From: Crocodylus rhombifer
Lineage: Eukaryota > Chordata > Crocodylia > Crocodylidae
Assembly: GCA_038503035.1 (NCBI GenBank)
Contig: JAVSML010025178.1
Location: 161,733 to 225,732, forward strand
DNA length: 64,000 nt
Direction: 5' to 3'
Below the pieces are notes generated by a model that searched no databases, was not told where the DNA came from, and saw only the letters and a list, made by a program, of their open reading frames with translations. The translations under genes were made by a program, and so were the position numbers. Positions within the stretch are counted from its first letter, which is position 1; every line of letters starts with the position of its first letter. Below are positions 26,191-44,803 of this stretch, in pieces.

Positions 26191-29100
26191 CTCCTGGAGG
26201 TTTTTCTTTCTTTCTTTCTCTCGCTTTTCTTCCCCGAATTAGCCTGATCCTTGAAGTCAGGGGAAAGAAGTTCACCCCAGTCGCAAAAAATAAATCCTGC
26301 TTTCAGTCTGTCCCCACACAAGCCCTTTCCACCCTACACCTCGCGTGAAGCAGAGAAAGAGACACTTGAGCTACAGCCGTGTAATGGTCCAAACAAATGA
26401 TTTTTAATGGCAATAATCTTCCCCCGGGTGCGTGGGTGCGAGAAGGGGGGAAGCGCTAGAGGAAAGCTGAAACTCTCCATAAACCGGCAGGAAAAAGAAA
26501 GGGCAGGAGATGGTCCCCCAGCCCTACTTGCAAAACCAGTTTCAAACACCTCGGTTCTGGGCCAGTCGCCTAACGGGCTGGGAGCTCCCGTGTTTGAATC
26601 CCCCTTCCTTAGGGGAGCCAGGACTAGCCGGGTGCTCGCCAGCCTGGCCTGCCCCCTCCTCCGCTTTCCAGTCCACGCAGGTGCATCGCCCAAGAGCCCG
26701 AAGATTAGGGAGATGTAAAGAGGAAAGGTAACAAAAGGGCCAGGGGGCTCCGTGCAAGATTTCCCCTGCTCATCGGGAAATAATCCAAACTAACCCCTTT
26801 CCTGGAATAAAGAGAGAGGCTGGGACAAGACAGACCTGATCCCCTATGTCTAAGGAGGCGACAGTGCCCGTGTGCGTGTTGTTGGTATAATATCAATTCA
26901 GTTAAAAATATGAAAGTCAAGTCGCGTAGCCGGTGACAGCGAAGGCAACAAAAGGTGCGGGCGGCAGACAATGTGATGTGCTTGTACAGATATTGTAATG
27001 ATGCAAATGAAGGCGAGGGGACGAGCTGCCTTATTATGTACATAAATACACACTGGCTCGCCGTGCCATCCTTGACTGCAGGAGAGGGAGAAGGGGAGGG
27101 GTGGGGAGAGGAGGAGGGGGTGGGAAAAAAAAAAAAGCAAGCCCAGCTCGAAAATCGCTGCCAGTTTTAAACAGCCTCCCCCTGGCAGCCCCTCCGCCGG
27201 CCTGGGCGAGCCTTCCGCAGCCGCCGCGACTCCCTCGCTCCTCCGTACTGCCAGGCAGAGGCGGCGGCGTGGTCCACCCCCGGCGAGGCCAGATGTGGCC
27301 GCACCGCTGCCCGTGAGCCCCGAGCCCGGGAAGGCAGCGCGGAGCCGAGCGCAGAGGCAGGCGGTCCTCGGCTCTGCGGAGGAGGTAAGGGGGGACCTGC
27401 CGGCACTGCGAGGGGAGGTGGGGTCGGGAGCTGCCCTCGCCCCGTCCAGCGCCGCCACCGCGGCCCGGGCGCCAGGGGCAGCGCGCCGGCGGCTCGGCTC
27501 CGCCACCCGGGGCCCTTCGCGCCGATGCCCGGGGCAGCCGGCGGCTTGCGGTGTGGGCCCGGAGCGGCCGCCGCGGGGTTTCAGCGAACGCGGGTGACTG
27601 AGGGCATTTCTGGGCAGCACTGCTTGCCTTTTCCTCCTTTCTTTCTTTCCCCCCTTCCTTCCCCCCAGAACATTTCTTATCTGTTATTGCTCCCATGAAA
27701 CCCGCGATGCCATTAAACAAAGATGTCTGGGCGCATTGGGAGGGCGGGGGGAGAAAGAAATCGTTGGCCTTCGGCGCGGCTGGTTTCCAACCCGGCTCCT
27801 CTAGGCTTCCCACCAAACGCCAACAAAAAAATAGAGGGGCCTGACCGGCGGCAAACAGCTGCCGGACGAAATGTGCAGGCCGAAGGGAGGGAGAAGCTGG
27901 AGGCAAAGATGAGCAGAAAACGGAATAAAACAAACCAAGGGAAATCACCCTCATTCCCATCCCAGCGCCGCCGGAGAGGAACGAGCTTCTCGCCTCGCAG
28001 CTGGGGGGAGGGAAGGGATTTCTGTGTTCAGTGAACAAGAAAACGCCTATTTTTTTTTGCCCCCTCCCCAGGGTCTAACATGTCCCGAGGTGAAAGTCAG
28101 CCCTGCGGGGGCAGCGGGGGCCTTCTAGGCGATGCCATCTCCCTTCTTGCCCCGGGTCAAGAAGCGATCGGGCATCCCGGCCGCAGCCCCCGGATCCGCG
28201 CCGGGGAAGGGCTGCTGGCGAGCGGGGCCCGCGGGGTCTTCCCCCGCGTCCTCCCGTGACTGCTCCCAGCTACTCTTCTTCCTAATAGCCTGTCCCCATC
28301 TTCAGCCTCCATCGCCCTGGCCAGCACCCACACGAGGGTTGTTAAGACAGTGCCAGGCAAGCCAAACAAATCCGAGGGCCTCCTCAAAAGGACTCTCCCA
28401 GCCCGGGATATTTGGGCAGGGGGGGGGAAAAATACTAACAACAGAATAACAGTAGTAATCCTGAGCATAGTCATTCTCAGCATCCTCATCGTCATCTCCA
28501 TCTTGGGAAGTGCTTGTCACCAACGAGATCTCTCAGAGAGAGGGGACAGGGGAATACCCACCCCCAGTCTTCTCTTCGCTCCCCATTGTTGCCAGATTTG
28601 TTAATAAAAAAGATGCGAGGGTCTGTCCTCCCCTGCAAAGCTCCGCAGCTCCGCAGGGCACTGGTCGCGCTGCTTCTGCACCTGCCTGCGCAGGGAGCCG
28701 GCGCTGTCCCAGTCCCGTGCAGCAGATTTACGCGGCTTTGCATGTTTTAAACTTCCCCGGATCTGGGGCCTGCCTCTACCCCTCCCCTCCTGCTTCTTTT
28801 CTCCCCCTTCTAGAGCTTCAGAGACTCCTTCCCCCCCGCCTCGGTCCCTCTTTTTATTCTCCCCTTGCTGCGAGGTGCCGAGGTGGGGAGCGAAGCCCAC
28901 AGCAGCGCCGGGAGGGGGAGGCGATTTCAATAAGAATAGTGCGGGGTCTGGGCTGCGGGTGGCGGGGCGCTCGGATGCTGGGGGACAGGAGCCGGAGCCC
29001 GGGTCGCAGCCTTAGGCAACCTCGTGCCATGGCTGCGAGCCTGAAATCCGGCCTTGTCCGCGCAAGCCGCGGCGCAGCGCCCGGCTCTGCGCGGAGATGC

Positions 29101-29466
29101 AGCTCGCTGCCGCGGGTCCGCGGGGCACACGCACCCGGGCGCGGTGCGCACGGTGGCGGGGGAACGACGTGCTCGGACCCGGGGTCTGCGCCGGAAACTA
29201 ACGCGCTTCCCCGCGCCTCCGGGGCCCGATCCTGCGGCTCTGGCTGGGGGGCGGGGAAGTCCCTCTGGGAAGTTTTGCCCCTAAATCTGCGACTCGCGGG
29301 TGCGCATCGAAATAGCCCCGCGGGGAAAGCGGCTCCGCAACGAAATCGCGCGGGGGACGGGGCGGATAGGCCCGTCCCGGCCGCTTTAACGCCGATCCCG
29401 ACGGGCAGAGCCGGTCCCGACGGCATGCGCTGCACAGGAGCCGGCACCCCGGGCTGCCGCTGCGGC

Positions 29467-29494
29467 TGTGTGTGTGTGTGGGTGTGTGTGTGTG
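29467..29494 (+). repeat. (TG)n microsatellite, interrupted
   Basis: Short interrupted TG tract followed by a G-rich run. Confidence 0.9.
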
Positions 29495-30078
29495 TGGGGG
29501 GGAGGGGGTTGTCGCTGCCGGGTCTGGCCGGCTCCACTCGGGCTGTGGTGGGGGCTGCCCCGCAGGCTCCCGCCTCCAGGGCATCAGGGCCCGGCCTGCG
29601 GGCAGCAGGCGGGGCAGGGCTGCTGCCGGGCTCGGCGTGCACGGGACGGGACCGGGACTGGGCAGCGCGGGGCGGAGGCGGCCTGGGGAGGGCATGTCAC
29701 TAGCTGGGGAAGGAAAGCTCAAGGGGGAAGGCACCCGGCCAAGCCGCCTCGCCAGGGGGTGCGGGGAGGAGGCTTTGCGTGGGGACAGAGTAAGCCCTGG
29801 GCCACCCATTCCCGCAGCCACCTCATCCCTTTTCCACGCCGCTTCAGCAGGGCCCGGTGGCTGAGAGGAAGCGGTGGCAGGTTATAAACCATTAGCATCC
29901 ATTACAGCTCGGTGACACGGGGCAGGTGAGGGGTCGGGGGAGAGGAGGGAAAGGGAGGAAGCAGCAAAGAGCTTGGGAAAGAAACGAGATGTGCGGGGCA
30001 GCCTGGGCCTCCAGTGGGTCCTGCCATGCCCCGCGGCTGGGCAGGGAGCACGCAGCTCCCCAGGGCACCCCCAACCCC

Positions 30079-30105
30079 GTGTGTGTGTGTGTGTGTGTGT
30101 GTGTG
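30079..30105 (+). repeat. (GT)n microsatellite
   Basis: Thirteen GT units in GC-rich DNA. Confidence 0.95.
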
Positions 30106-31649
30106 ACGCCAGCCCGGCGTGCCTCTCTTCCTGTACCCCGTCGCCCCCGCCGCCCATGCTGGCACTCCGGATCCGGCTGCCCTCGTGGCTGCTGCGGGAC
30201 ACGGGCACGGCGGGAGAGCCCCCGCAACCGCAGCGGTGAGTGCAGCGCCCGCCTCTGCCAAGCAACCGGCTGCCAGGCTCCCGGGCCAGGTCGTGACGGG
30301 TTAATGCCTGTCCCCGTCCTCCCCCTCCTTCCCTCGGCGTCTGATGCCTGCACCAATTAGCCGCGCGCAGGAGAGACAGGTCGCGGGGCAGGGGACACTC
30401 GTGCTGCCCCGGGGCTGCGGGCGGGGCAGGGAAGTTTGAAACAAAGGGCAGCGCAGACGCGGCCGCGATGGCGGGCGGATCCCGGGCCGGGCGCGGTGCC
30501 CTGCGGCCGGGCACGGCGGTCTCCTCCGGCCGCGGGCGCGGAGCACCCCGTCCCGCGCAGGGGCCGGAGGGGCTGCAGTAGGATCGGTCATGGGTAGGGG
30601 GATCAAAGAGGTCAAAGGAGCGGGTGGGGGAGACTGGGAGAGAAGCAGCCCAGCCCAGCCCAGGCCAGGCCGAAAAGCCCGCCGGCGAAGCCGGGGTGCG
30701 GGGAGCGGCTGGGGCAGGGACACCGGCTGCTCCCCCCTCCGGCCGAGCTGCGGGGTGTGCAGGCGCCGGGGGGCTCCGCCTTTGTGCTGTGCCGCTGCGG
30801 CCCGCCGGGACGGAGCCCGCACAGGTGTCCCGCCGCCTCGACGGCCCCGCTCACTGCAGCCAACCCTCCCCCCCCCGCAACGAGGTGACATCACTTGTCA
30901 ATCAAATTAAAATAACCAGTTGTGCTGCCCCGGCTTGAGGGGGAGGGGGGGATGACAACAGCAAACAACGGCAAAGTCAAGTTCAGGCAGCCTGCCCCAC
31001 TGTGCGAATGGGGCGGGGGACCCAGGCAATCCCGCTTCACGGCAGCAACTTGCTTTTAAGTTTCCTGCCCGCACCGCCGGGCACCCGCAACGCAGCCGCG
31101 GATCTGCGGGGCCGGGGCGCAGGGAGGAGGATTCACCCGATGCCAGTACGTGACCGGCGGGGAGCGGGGCTCCCCATTGCCACGGGCTGGGCGATGCGGC
31201 CGCCCCGCTGCCAAGCCTCAGGCGCGCGGGACAGGGCAGCCGCGGGGACTGCCCCTTCGGCCGGCCGAGCCGGCTGGCTCCTGCCCCGCAGGTGCTGTCC
31301 CGAGGGGCTCGGAGAACCGCCCGCCGGCTGGAGCCCGGCTCCGCATCCGGAGTAAAGCTGCCCTGCCCGGGGCCTTGCGCGCTCGTGCACCGACGCGTGA
31401 GCGAACGAGACCCCAAGTCCCCGCGCACAGACGTGACCCCGCCCGCCCGCCCTGCCCCGCGGGGCCACTGCGCTGGGGCATGTCACAGCCGGGGGGACCG
31501 CCAAGCCCGCGCGGAGGCGGATCCGCGGCGGTGCGGGATTATCCCCGCGGCTTCTGGTCCCGGCCCGATCCCTGCCTCCTCCTGCCCATTGCAGCGCAGG
31601 GACCGAAAGGGCCTTTCCAGGAACTCGTTGGCTCGCCTGCAAGGCTGAC

Positions 31650-31690
31650 ATGATTATTATTATTATTATTAATATTCATAATAATTTATT
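31650..31690 (+). repeat. (ATT)n tract inside the CpG-rich region
   Basis: About 40 bp of ATT repeats and AT-rich sequence surrounded by DNA of very high GC content. Confidence 0.85.
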
Positions 31691-32949
31691 TTTTGCAAGG
31701 GGAATTGAGAAGGGCAGAGGAGAGGCGCTGCCGCGGACAGGGGGAGAAATAGGGAACCCGAAGAGTGTTAACAGGGCAGGTCCTGACCCCAGCACCGGGG
31801 CCGGTAGGAGCAGGGGGACGCAGAAACCCTCCCTCCCCTCCTCCCGCCCCAAATAATAATAACAAGAAAGGGCGCGGGTGTCTTGCCCGCCCGGCGCACA
31901 CCGGGTGAAGTTTCCGGGGAAGCCCGGAGCCTCTGGGCGACAAGGGGCCTTGCTGCCGCCACCCCCGGGTCCTGCCCCTCGCTGCGCCCCGTGCCCGCCG
32001 GGCTGCGGCGTGCGGGGGACGACGCGGTGGAGAGCGGGGCTGCTTTTACGATGCTTCACCCGCGGGCTGCGGGGAGCGAGCAGCCGGGGCCCCGTCTCGG
32101 GCAGGCACCGGCTGAAGGTAACCCGACCCGGGGGCTTCGGCGGCGTTTCCCGGGCAGCCCCGGGCTCTGCGGCTCCATAAATCAAGCAGCCTGATTAATC
32201 TTTACAATTTGTCTTTTAAAACAAACACGGGCGAATTATCAGCTCGTTAACTGCGATTTTATCACCCGCCTAAAACAAACAGCCCCCAACAGCCGCCGCG
32301 CTGGGGGAGAGGCCAGGGACAATTAAAACGCGGCTGCTAATGAAGAGGAGCGCGGTCCCGGTGCACGGATCCGGGCCGGGCTTCTCCGCAGCCCGGAGGT
32401 GGTCGCTGCCCGCTGCGAGCCCGGATCCGGCCGCTTTTCAAGCGAAACATCGAGTCTTTTCTCCCGGGACAACGAGCAGCCGCGGCGGGACACTGGGGCT
32501 TTTTAAAGGCCGATCTCGCCTCCCGTCACCTCCCGCGCCCCGGTGCAGGAGCCTGGGCCGGGGCAGCCCGGGTTTCCAGGTTGCTGCAGGCCGCGGGTGT
32601 CCGGGCCGAAGCCCGCGGCTCCCGCCCCGTGTTACCTGGCGGCGGTTTTCCCAGCCCGCCCGGCCGCGTCCCGCGGGGATCGCTCCCACTCGCGGGGCAG
32701 CGGCTCTGGCCCGGCCCGGGGCCCCCGGGAGCCGGAGCAGAGGGCGCCGGTCGGGTCCGGTCCGCAGGCCAGAGGCAGGACGGCGGCTGGGGCAGCGGGG
32801 AGGCAGAGACCTCCCGGCAGCTCAGGCAGCTTCCCCGCGAGAACCGGGCCGCGCGAGGGAGCGGGGCCGGGCGGCTCGGAGCGCAGTCCCTGCCGCGGCG
32901 GCGCCGCCTCCCCGCGCCCCGCCCGGGGCAGAGACCGAGGCAGCCCCCT

Positions 32950-33022
32950 CCCCCCGGCCCCGGCCCCGGCCCCGGCTCCTGGCGGACGAGAACAAAAGGC
33001 GGCGGCGGCGGCGGCGGCGGCC
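32950..33022 (+). repeat. (CCCCGG)n-like and (GGC)n repeats
   Basis: A short CCCCGG-type hexamer array near 32956-32980, then about eight GGC triplets at 32998-33021. Both are within the CpG-rich region. Confidence 0.9.
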
Positions 33023-34858
33023 GAGCCGCAGCGTGTCCCGGCCCGACGCGGGGTCCCCGCGGCAGGCCCGGCCGGCCCGGCCCGGGGCAGCGCCGCTCCT
33101 CGGCTGCGGAGCAGGGGGGCCCGGGGGTGTCCTGTGCGACCCCCCAGCCCGCCTCACCCCTTCGCCTTGAAAATCCGCGGCCGGGTTTGTCCGGAGGGGG
33201 AGGTGGCAGCGGCCGGGGGCAGGGAGGGCAGGGGCAGAGCCCCCGTCCCCGCGAGGAGCCGCTCCCATGTGGGAGAAAGCGTTTCTTCTTATTATTGTTA
33301 TTATTAAAAAGTTCATTTCCTGGCGAATTTGGCAGTGGCGGGTGACGTCAGAGCCCCGGCGTCTCAGTGACTGGGGCCGCCTGGCTGGGGAGAGGCAGCC
33401 TCCGATTACCCAATTACTGCCTGTCAATCCTCCCCGCCCCCTCCCCGCGCCGGGAGCCCGGCCCTGCCCCGCACCCTGGCACCGGGGCGGGCGTGTCTGG
33501 AGGGGACGTGCCCTCATCACCCGGGCACGCCGTGCGGGGGGCCAGGTGCCTCAGTCACCCCGACACGCAGCCCGGGCTTGCTCCCTCCGCGTCCGGCCTC
33601 ACACTGCCGGCCCGCACCCTGCGGGGAGTCACTCGCACCCCGGCGCTCAATCCTGCCCCGCCTCGGGAAGGGGTCTGCAGCCCTCGCCCTCGCCCTGCAC
33701 AGCCAGGTCCCACCGCCGCAGGGCCAGGGACCAACCCCTTTCCCTTTCAAAGGTCCCGCAGCCTGCTCTCTCCCATGCCACCGAGGGGTTTCCCTCCTTG
33801 TAAGCCCCCTGTGCGAGGGGCACAGACCTACCCCATCCCTTTCCCCCAGCCGGCCGCTGCCTCCACCCCTGCCACGGCGAGCCGGGAGCCACTTCAGCCC
33901 TCCAGGCCCCAGCGTGCCCGAGCCCGAGGAGGGCAGGACCCTTGGCGCAGCTGGGGAGGAGGGGGAGGAAGAAAGGCCGTTTGCCTTGTTTCGCCTCCAC
34001 CTTTGAAACCTCCTCATCAAACCCCTGTTTTCATTCATTCCTTTAGCAAATTAGAACAAATAAAATAAATAATGTCTTTAAAAAGAAACCCCTCCAACAG
34101 CCTCTCAGCCGAATGAGCTCCTTTTATCAGTTGGCTATGAACCAACCCAGAACAAATTTTAGGGGGCAAAGCAGGGACTTGGCCACAGGATCTTAGCCCT
34201 CGTTTTCATTTCAATGTGTTTTATTATCGCCCTGTCTTCGAGCCTTGCCTTTGCTGCTTTTATTCCTCTCTCTCTCTCTCCGTCTCTGCCTGCCTCTCCC
34301 CGGCCAGGCTTTGCTCAATACACAGGCAGTTAAAAGCGGGACCTTCGAAATGTGTGATAAATTAATTAGCCGGCGGCATAAAAAGCCTGTTGATTCGGGC
34401 TGCACGTCTCATCCGCCCGAAACAGGAGGGCTGAAAGCAACGGCGGCTGCAAACAGCAGAAACGCGTTTAAAAAACTAATAAATCCCCCAAACAACTAGA
34501 AGGTTTCTATTCCCGTGGGATTTAAAAGGAGGCTTCTGGTGCAAGATCGCGCTCGGGATCCGAGGCCGGGACGGCGCAAGGATGCCTGAGAAGATGCGTT
34601 TGGGGAGCTCCCAAGCTCCTGCCAGGCAAGGTGCCCTTGGCCCGCACCTAAGCAAGCCCGGGTCCTGCCCCGCTTCCCAGCCGAGCCCAGGGGCGTCCTG
34701 CGGCGGGGCCGAGCAACAGGCGGGCGGGATCGGGCCCTCGGAGCAAACCCAGCCCTGGCGGTAAATGAATTCTCCAAGCGGATTTCAGAGCCGTCATCCC
34801 CCGCCAGCCCCAAACGGTGCCCAAGCACCCTCGCGCAGGGCTAGTTTCTATAGAGAGA

Positions 34859-34948
34859 GAGTCTGGGAGAAGGGTTTGAATCAGCAAAATAGAATTGAAT
34901 ATATGTATTCAATTTTATTTTGCTGATCCAAACCCTTCTCCCAGACTC
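34859..34948. repeat. Near-perfect 43-bp inverted repeat with 4-bp loop
   Basis: The left arm 34859-34901 and right arm 34906-34948 are reverse complements with only two mismatches out of 43; the loop is TATG. In plus-strand RNA the mismatches are one A-C and one G-U. The outer ends of the stem are GC-rich and the centre is AT-rich. It lies about 1.1 kb upstream of the proximal untranslated exon. Possibilities: a small palindromic MITE, a precursor of small RNAs, or a DNA cruciform. I do not recognise the family. Confidence 0.85.
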
Positions 34949-35223
34949 AGAGGCCGGGATCAACCTTGAACAGACCTGACGGCTGCCAAGGGCTCGTATC
35001 CGCGGGATTGTTGGTTGTGGGCTTTGGTTCGGTTTTTTTGTTTCGTCTTTGAATTGCCCTCACTGACTTGATGCGACCTGGAGCTCCGCGAAAGGAGCCA
35101 CCTGGCTAAAAAAACCCTGCGAGCATTTTGTTGGGGCGGGGGGTCTGTATATGCGTGTACATAACGCACACCGAGCTGCAGGGAGGGACACACAGCCCAT
35201 TTCCGAGACCGGGAAAGGATAAA

Positions 35224-35277
35224 AGTAATAGTAGTAGTAATAATAATAACAACAATAATAACAACAATAATAATAAA
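35224..35277 (+). repeat. (AAT/AAC/AGT)n trinucleotide repeat
   Basis: Mixed TAG, TAA and CAA triplets about 750 bp upstream of the proximal GATA2 exon, in otherwise GC-rich surroundings. Confidence 0.9.
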
Positions 35278-35749
35278 CGGCGGCGACGATGATGGCACGC
35301 TACTAATGAAAATCATAGTACTAATCAGGAGGAGGCGATTCCTAGGGATAAGTCACAAGTTTTCTGTTCAGGACAGAGGCTTGCATTCATTGCCCAGCTC
35401 ACCTGCATGGGAGGGGAGATTTAGCCTGAGTCAGACCTGCAAGATCCAGCTCTCTCTGTCCAGTTTGTCTGAGCATTGCACCTCCTGGACACCAGCCATC
35501 AAACACCCACTATTATTCCCCCTAGGAGGAGGATGGCTGTGACGAGGTTTTGCAGCGCCGGTGGGTGATACTGGGGGAGGCGTGCGTGCATGCCCAGCCG
35601 CTCGGGCATTTTGCACCGAGTTGGCGCCAGTGCTGCCCACCAGGCGGGTGCACATGCCTATTCCTGCCTTCCCGCAAGACCCCCCCCCCTTCACTCCTGG
35701 GGCATTTATGTGGTGGAGCGATCTGTGTCCCTGACCTTATTTCTGGTGC

Positions 35750-36020
35750 GCTGCTGGGGGTGCTCAGGACCGGCGCGATCCGCATCGAGAACAACCCCAG
35801 AGCCCGTGTGCGAGGCAGCCCCGGCGGGAGGGGGAGGGGGAGGAGAGGAGGGCGGGGGCGCGGGGGGGCTCCGCTGCCTTTGGCGGGTTCGGCTCTTTGG
35901 AGCGGCTTGGAGTGAACGCGGGGATGTGGATTCCGGGGGCCAATGGCAGCGCTGGGGCTGCAGGCCGGGGCCGCTGATTGGCTGCGGCGGGATTCTTAGC
36001 CCTGCGCGCCCCCCGAGTTC
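35750..36020 (+). promoter_or_regulatory. GATA2: Proximal GATA2 promoter, TATA-less CpG island with CCAAT boxes
   Basis: GC-rich sequence directly upstream of the predicted untranslated exon. It contains a direct CCAAT box (35940-35944) and an inverted one (ATTGG, 35977-35981), plus a G-rich run near 35828-35870 that could bind SP/KLF factors. No TATA box is visible. Two opposed CCAAT boxes about 37 bp apart suit NF-Y. The promoter role is inferred from position. Confidence 0.6.
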
Positions 36021-36233
36021 ATGTCTACTGGGCTGAGTCCGGCCGGCGCCAGCGCTGACACGGGGCTGCGGGATGGTACAGACAAGGCCGGGAGCAGCGG
36101 AGCTCGCCCTCGCCCTCTGAGCGGGAGCCTTGCCCCGCATCCCCTGCTCCGAGCAGCCGCCCATCGCTCCCAGCCCCGCGGGGAGCTCTGCAGACGCTGG
36201 GAGTTCGCTTCCCTGCCCTGGGAGGAGATCGGT
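36020..36233 (+). other. GATA2: GATA2 untranslated first exon (proximal, IG-type)
   Basis: The 5' boundary is approximate; the 3' boundary is set by a consensus donor, GTAAGT, at 36234. A GT two bases upstream (36232) is a weaker alternative. The exon would splice to the acceptor at 36529-36530 over a 296-bp intron. It lies 40-80 bp downstream of two CCAAT boxes and has no TATA box, as expected for the general (IG) GATA2 promoter. A 15-codon upstream ORF starts at 36073. Cap-site data would be needed to fix the start. Confidence 0.7.
36073..36120 (+). other. Short upstream ORF in the GATA2 5' UTR exon
   Basis: ATG at 36073 followed by 15 sense codons and a TGA at 36118-36120, fully inside the predicted first exon. 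Its ATG context is good (G at -3, G at +4). A second ATG at 36021 would be included only if transcription starts upstream of it. Such an ORF could reduce initiation at the main ATG, but this is untested. Confidence 0.4.
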
Positions 36234-36694
36234 GTAAGTACGTGGGTGGGGGGACAAAAACGCGCTGGTTTTTCACCGGGCCTCTCCTCTCCTCTCCTCT
36301 CCGCCTGCCTGGGTGTCAGCCCGAGCTGCTGCGCTGGATCCGGCCTCCCCGGCCTGGAAGCCAGCTGGGAAAACTCCTGCTGCTGTTTGTTGGGAAGAGA
36401 AAAGTTTCCCCGGGGCTTGGCGGCTGCCGGAGCCGCTCCCGGGGGGCGAGGGAGGGAGGGAGAGGGCAGGCGACCCCCGCGCCAGCCCTTCCCCCGCCCG
36501 CATGCACTAACCCTGCCCTTCCGCTCACAGGTGCTGTCCGCTCCTGCCCCGCGGAGAGAAGGACCCGGTGACTGTGGCTCCCCTCGCCCTTGTTCCTGGC
36601 GCCGGGTCAGCGATCGCCGCCGCGGCAGCAGCGACCAGCCCCCGCCGCCGGTCACGCCTGGTCGGGGGGCGGGCAGGGGAGCCAGGGCGCCGGG

Positions 36695-44803
<8,109 letters not shown>

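Larger units (their letters stand above)
27150..33950. promoter_or_regulatory. Large CpG-rich region, probable distal GATA2 promoter domain
   Basis: About 6.8 kb of very GC- and CpG-rich DNA, interrupted by AT-rich breaks (for example 27600-28080 and 31650-31690). By comparison with mammals, the distal IS exon of GATA2 and a divergent antisense RNA (GATA2-AS1) would be expected near here. Strong plus-strand donor-like sites occur at 27385 (GAG|GTAAGG) and 30236 (GCG|GTGAGT), but neither exon can be proved. Long ORFs across this stretch come from low stop-codon frequency and show no recognised domain. Confidence 0.55.

Noticed and set aside
27034..28038. 334-codon minus-strand frame
   Set aside because: Translation is Arg/Pro/Ser-rich and crosses A- and G-rich simple sequence. 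Could overlap a noncoding antisense transcript but is not credible protein.
28510..29703. 397-codon plus-strand frame in the CpG-rich region, with a 262-codon minus-strand partner
   Set aside because: Low-complexity Arg/Ala/Gly/Pro-rich translations on both strands, crossing a TG repeat; typical of GC-rich chance frames.
34850..34955. Target-site duplication around the 90-bp hairpin
   Set aside because: Flanking bases show only a short 'agag' similarity on both sides, too weak to call a transposon insertion.
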